NCBI GenBank assembly: GCA_002441285.1
Contig: DJVR01000055.1
Location: forward strand, 1 to 43,201
Length of the DNA: 43,201 nucleotides
Origin: Candidatus Atribacteria bacterium UBA6251
GTDB lineage: Bacteria; Atribacterota; Phoenicimicrobiia; Phoenicimicrobiales; Phoenicimicrobiaceae
Direction of reading: 5' to 3'
In this document: piece after piece, positions 42,381 to 43,201 of the stretch
Layout of the letters: each line of letters opens with the position of its first letter
Position numbering within the stretch: the first letter of the stretch is position 1
The notes under the pieces: model-generated
The model's input: the letters and a program-made list of their open reading frames with translations, nothing else
What the model was told of the DNA's origin: nothing
The model's database searches: none
Made by a program: the position numbers and the translations under genes

Positions 42381-43201
42381 ATGAAATCAGATTTACAGAT
42401 AGCTCAAGAAGCTAAACTAAAACCCATCACCGAAATAGCCGAATCAATCGGAATTAAGGAAGAAGAATTAGATCTTTATGGAAAATATAAAGCCAAGGTC
42501 TCTCCCGACATCTTAAAGAGGCTAAAAGATAGACCACAGGCCAAATATATCGTAGTAACTGCCATCACCCCTACCCCCCTAGGTGAAGGGAAGACCGTAA
42601 CCTCTATTGGGCTAGGTCAGGGACTTGCTAAAATAGGTAAAAAAGTGGTCAACACCTTACGAGAACCATCAATGGGGCCAGTATTTGGTATTAAAGGTGG
42701 TGCAGCTGGAGGGGGTTACTCTCAAGTGGTCCCTATGGAAGATCTAAATCTCCACTTTACCGGAGATATCCATGCGGTAGGAGCAGCCAATAATTTACTC
42801 TGTGCTATGCTGGATACCCATCTACAAAAGGGAAACCAATTGGGAATAGATATCCATAATATCAATATCAACCGGGTGGTCGATATCTCCGATAGAGCAC
42901 TTCGTCAAATTATTATCGGCTTAGGGGGCAAAGTCAACGGCATCCCCCGAGAGACCGGATATGATATTACTGTTGCTTCTGAAGTAATGGCTATCCTCTC
43001 TTTAGCTAAAGATATATTTGATTTAAGAGAAAGATTAGGACGAATGACTGTAGCTTATAGCTATGAAGGTAAACCCATAACCGCTGAAGATCTTAAAGCA
43101 GCTGGAGCAATGACTGTCCTACTAAAAGAAGCATTAAAGCCCAACCTTATCCAGACCTTGGAACACGGCCCCTGTCTGATGCATTGTGGTCCTTTTGCAA
43201 A
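42381..43201 (+). CDS. fhs: Formate-tetrahydrofolate ligase, 5' part
   Basis: The enzyme activates formate on tetrahydrofolate with ATP, feeding the C1 and Wood-Ljungdahl routes. The first 273 codons are present and the gene runs off the window. It starts at ATG 42381 behind CAGGAGG. Signatures are TPTPLGEGKTVTSIGLGQGL (nucleotide-binding), REPSMGPVFGIKGGAAGGG, and HFTGDIHAVGAANNLL. The base composition is visibly richer in GC than the preceding gene. It belongs to a one-carbon function rather than clearly to the upstream operon. Confidence 0.97.
   Translation, partial: MKSDLQIAQEAKLKPITEIAESIGIKEEELDLYGKYKAKVSPDILKRLKDRPQAKYIVVTAITPTPLGEGKTVTSIGLGQGLAKIGKKVVNTLREPSMGPVFGIKGGAAGGGYSQVVPMEDLNLHFTGDIHAVGAANNLLCAMLDTHLQKGNQLGIDIHNININRVVDISDRALRQIIIGLGGKVNGIPRETGYDITVASEVMAILSLAKDIFDLRERLGRMTVAYSYEGKPITAEDLKAAGAMTVLLKEALKPNLIQTLEHGPCLMHCGPFA

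Noticed and set aside
1..43201. CRISPR array, tRNA or rRNA genes
   Set aside because: No regularly spaced repeats and no cloverleaf or rRNA-like stretches were seen on reading. A covariance-model scan would be decisive but could not be run.

Overview
The window is an AT-rich bacterial chromosome segment. It consists of a long housekeeping block on the + strand, then a small mobile/phage scar, then a catabolic island, and it ends inside fhs. The ribosomal operon order is strictly bacterial. There is no rpmD (L30), and S4, S14, L24 and L36 all carry Cys zinc ligands. Many start codons are TTG or GTG. A glmS ribozyme, c-di-AMP synthesis genes, ECF transport genes and a formate-THF ligase suggest an anaerobic, Gram-positive-like or deep-branching lineage. 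Atribacterota or a clostridia-like group fits, but that is inference and no rRNA is present to settle it.

Layout. (1) 101-15943: the S10, spc and alpha operons run together (rpsJ to rplQ, including secY, adk, map, infA and rpmJ) and end at a strong intrinsic terminator at 15984-16037. (2) 16113-20652: an ECF energy-coupling module (ecfA1, ecfA2, ecfT), truA, then a promoter, rplM, rpsI and a terminator. (3) 20664-22816: an alanine/ornithine racemase-family gene paired with ornithine carbamoyltransferase, closed by a stem-loop. (4) 22920-28827: cdaA, cdaR, glmM, then a 560-nt leader with a promoter, a glmS ribozyme and a terminator-like hairpin, then glmS. This set links c-di-AMP signalling to UDP-GlcNAc precursor supply.

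(5) 28889-31316 is a decayed accessory patch. It holds a complete but frameshifted IS1595-type element with recognisable ends, a holin-like gene, an M15 endolysin-type peptidase broken by at least two frameshifts (one in an AT microsatellite) with its zinc His changed to Tyr, and a small orphan coiled-coil ORF. About 550 bases after that hold little except a perfect palindrome. (6) 31317-31715 (-) is a stand-alone HTH domain resembling the N-terminus of an integrase/transposase.

(7) 31868-42318 is the most interesting region. An IclR regulator with a near-palindrome over its own ribosome binding site is followed by a PanB-like enzyme, an uncharacterised conserved protein, a glutamate-dehydrogenase-family enzyme, a complete TRAP transporter (DctQ, DctM, DctP), an M24 hydrolase closely resembling ectoine hydrolase (DoeA/EutD), an Asp/Glu-racemase-family protein and an M20 amidohydrolase. 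The DctP subunit resembles the ectoine-binding protein TeaA. The simplest reading is uptake of ectoine or a related small zwitterion, ring opening, deacylation, and nitrogen release through the dehydrogenase. The usual downstream enzymes DoeB, DoeC and DoeD are absent and appear to be replaced by other families. (8) 42381-43201 is the 5' part of fhs (formate-tetrahydrofolate ligase), cut by the window edge.
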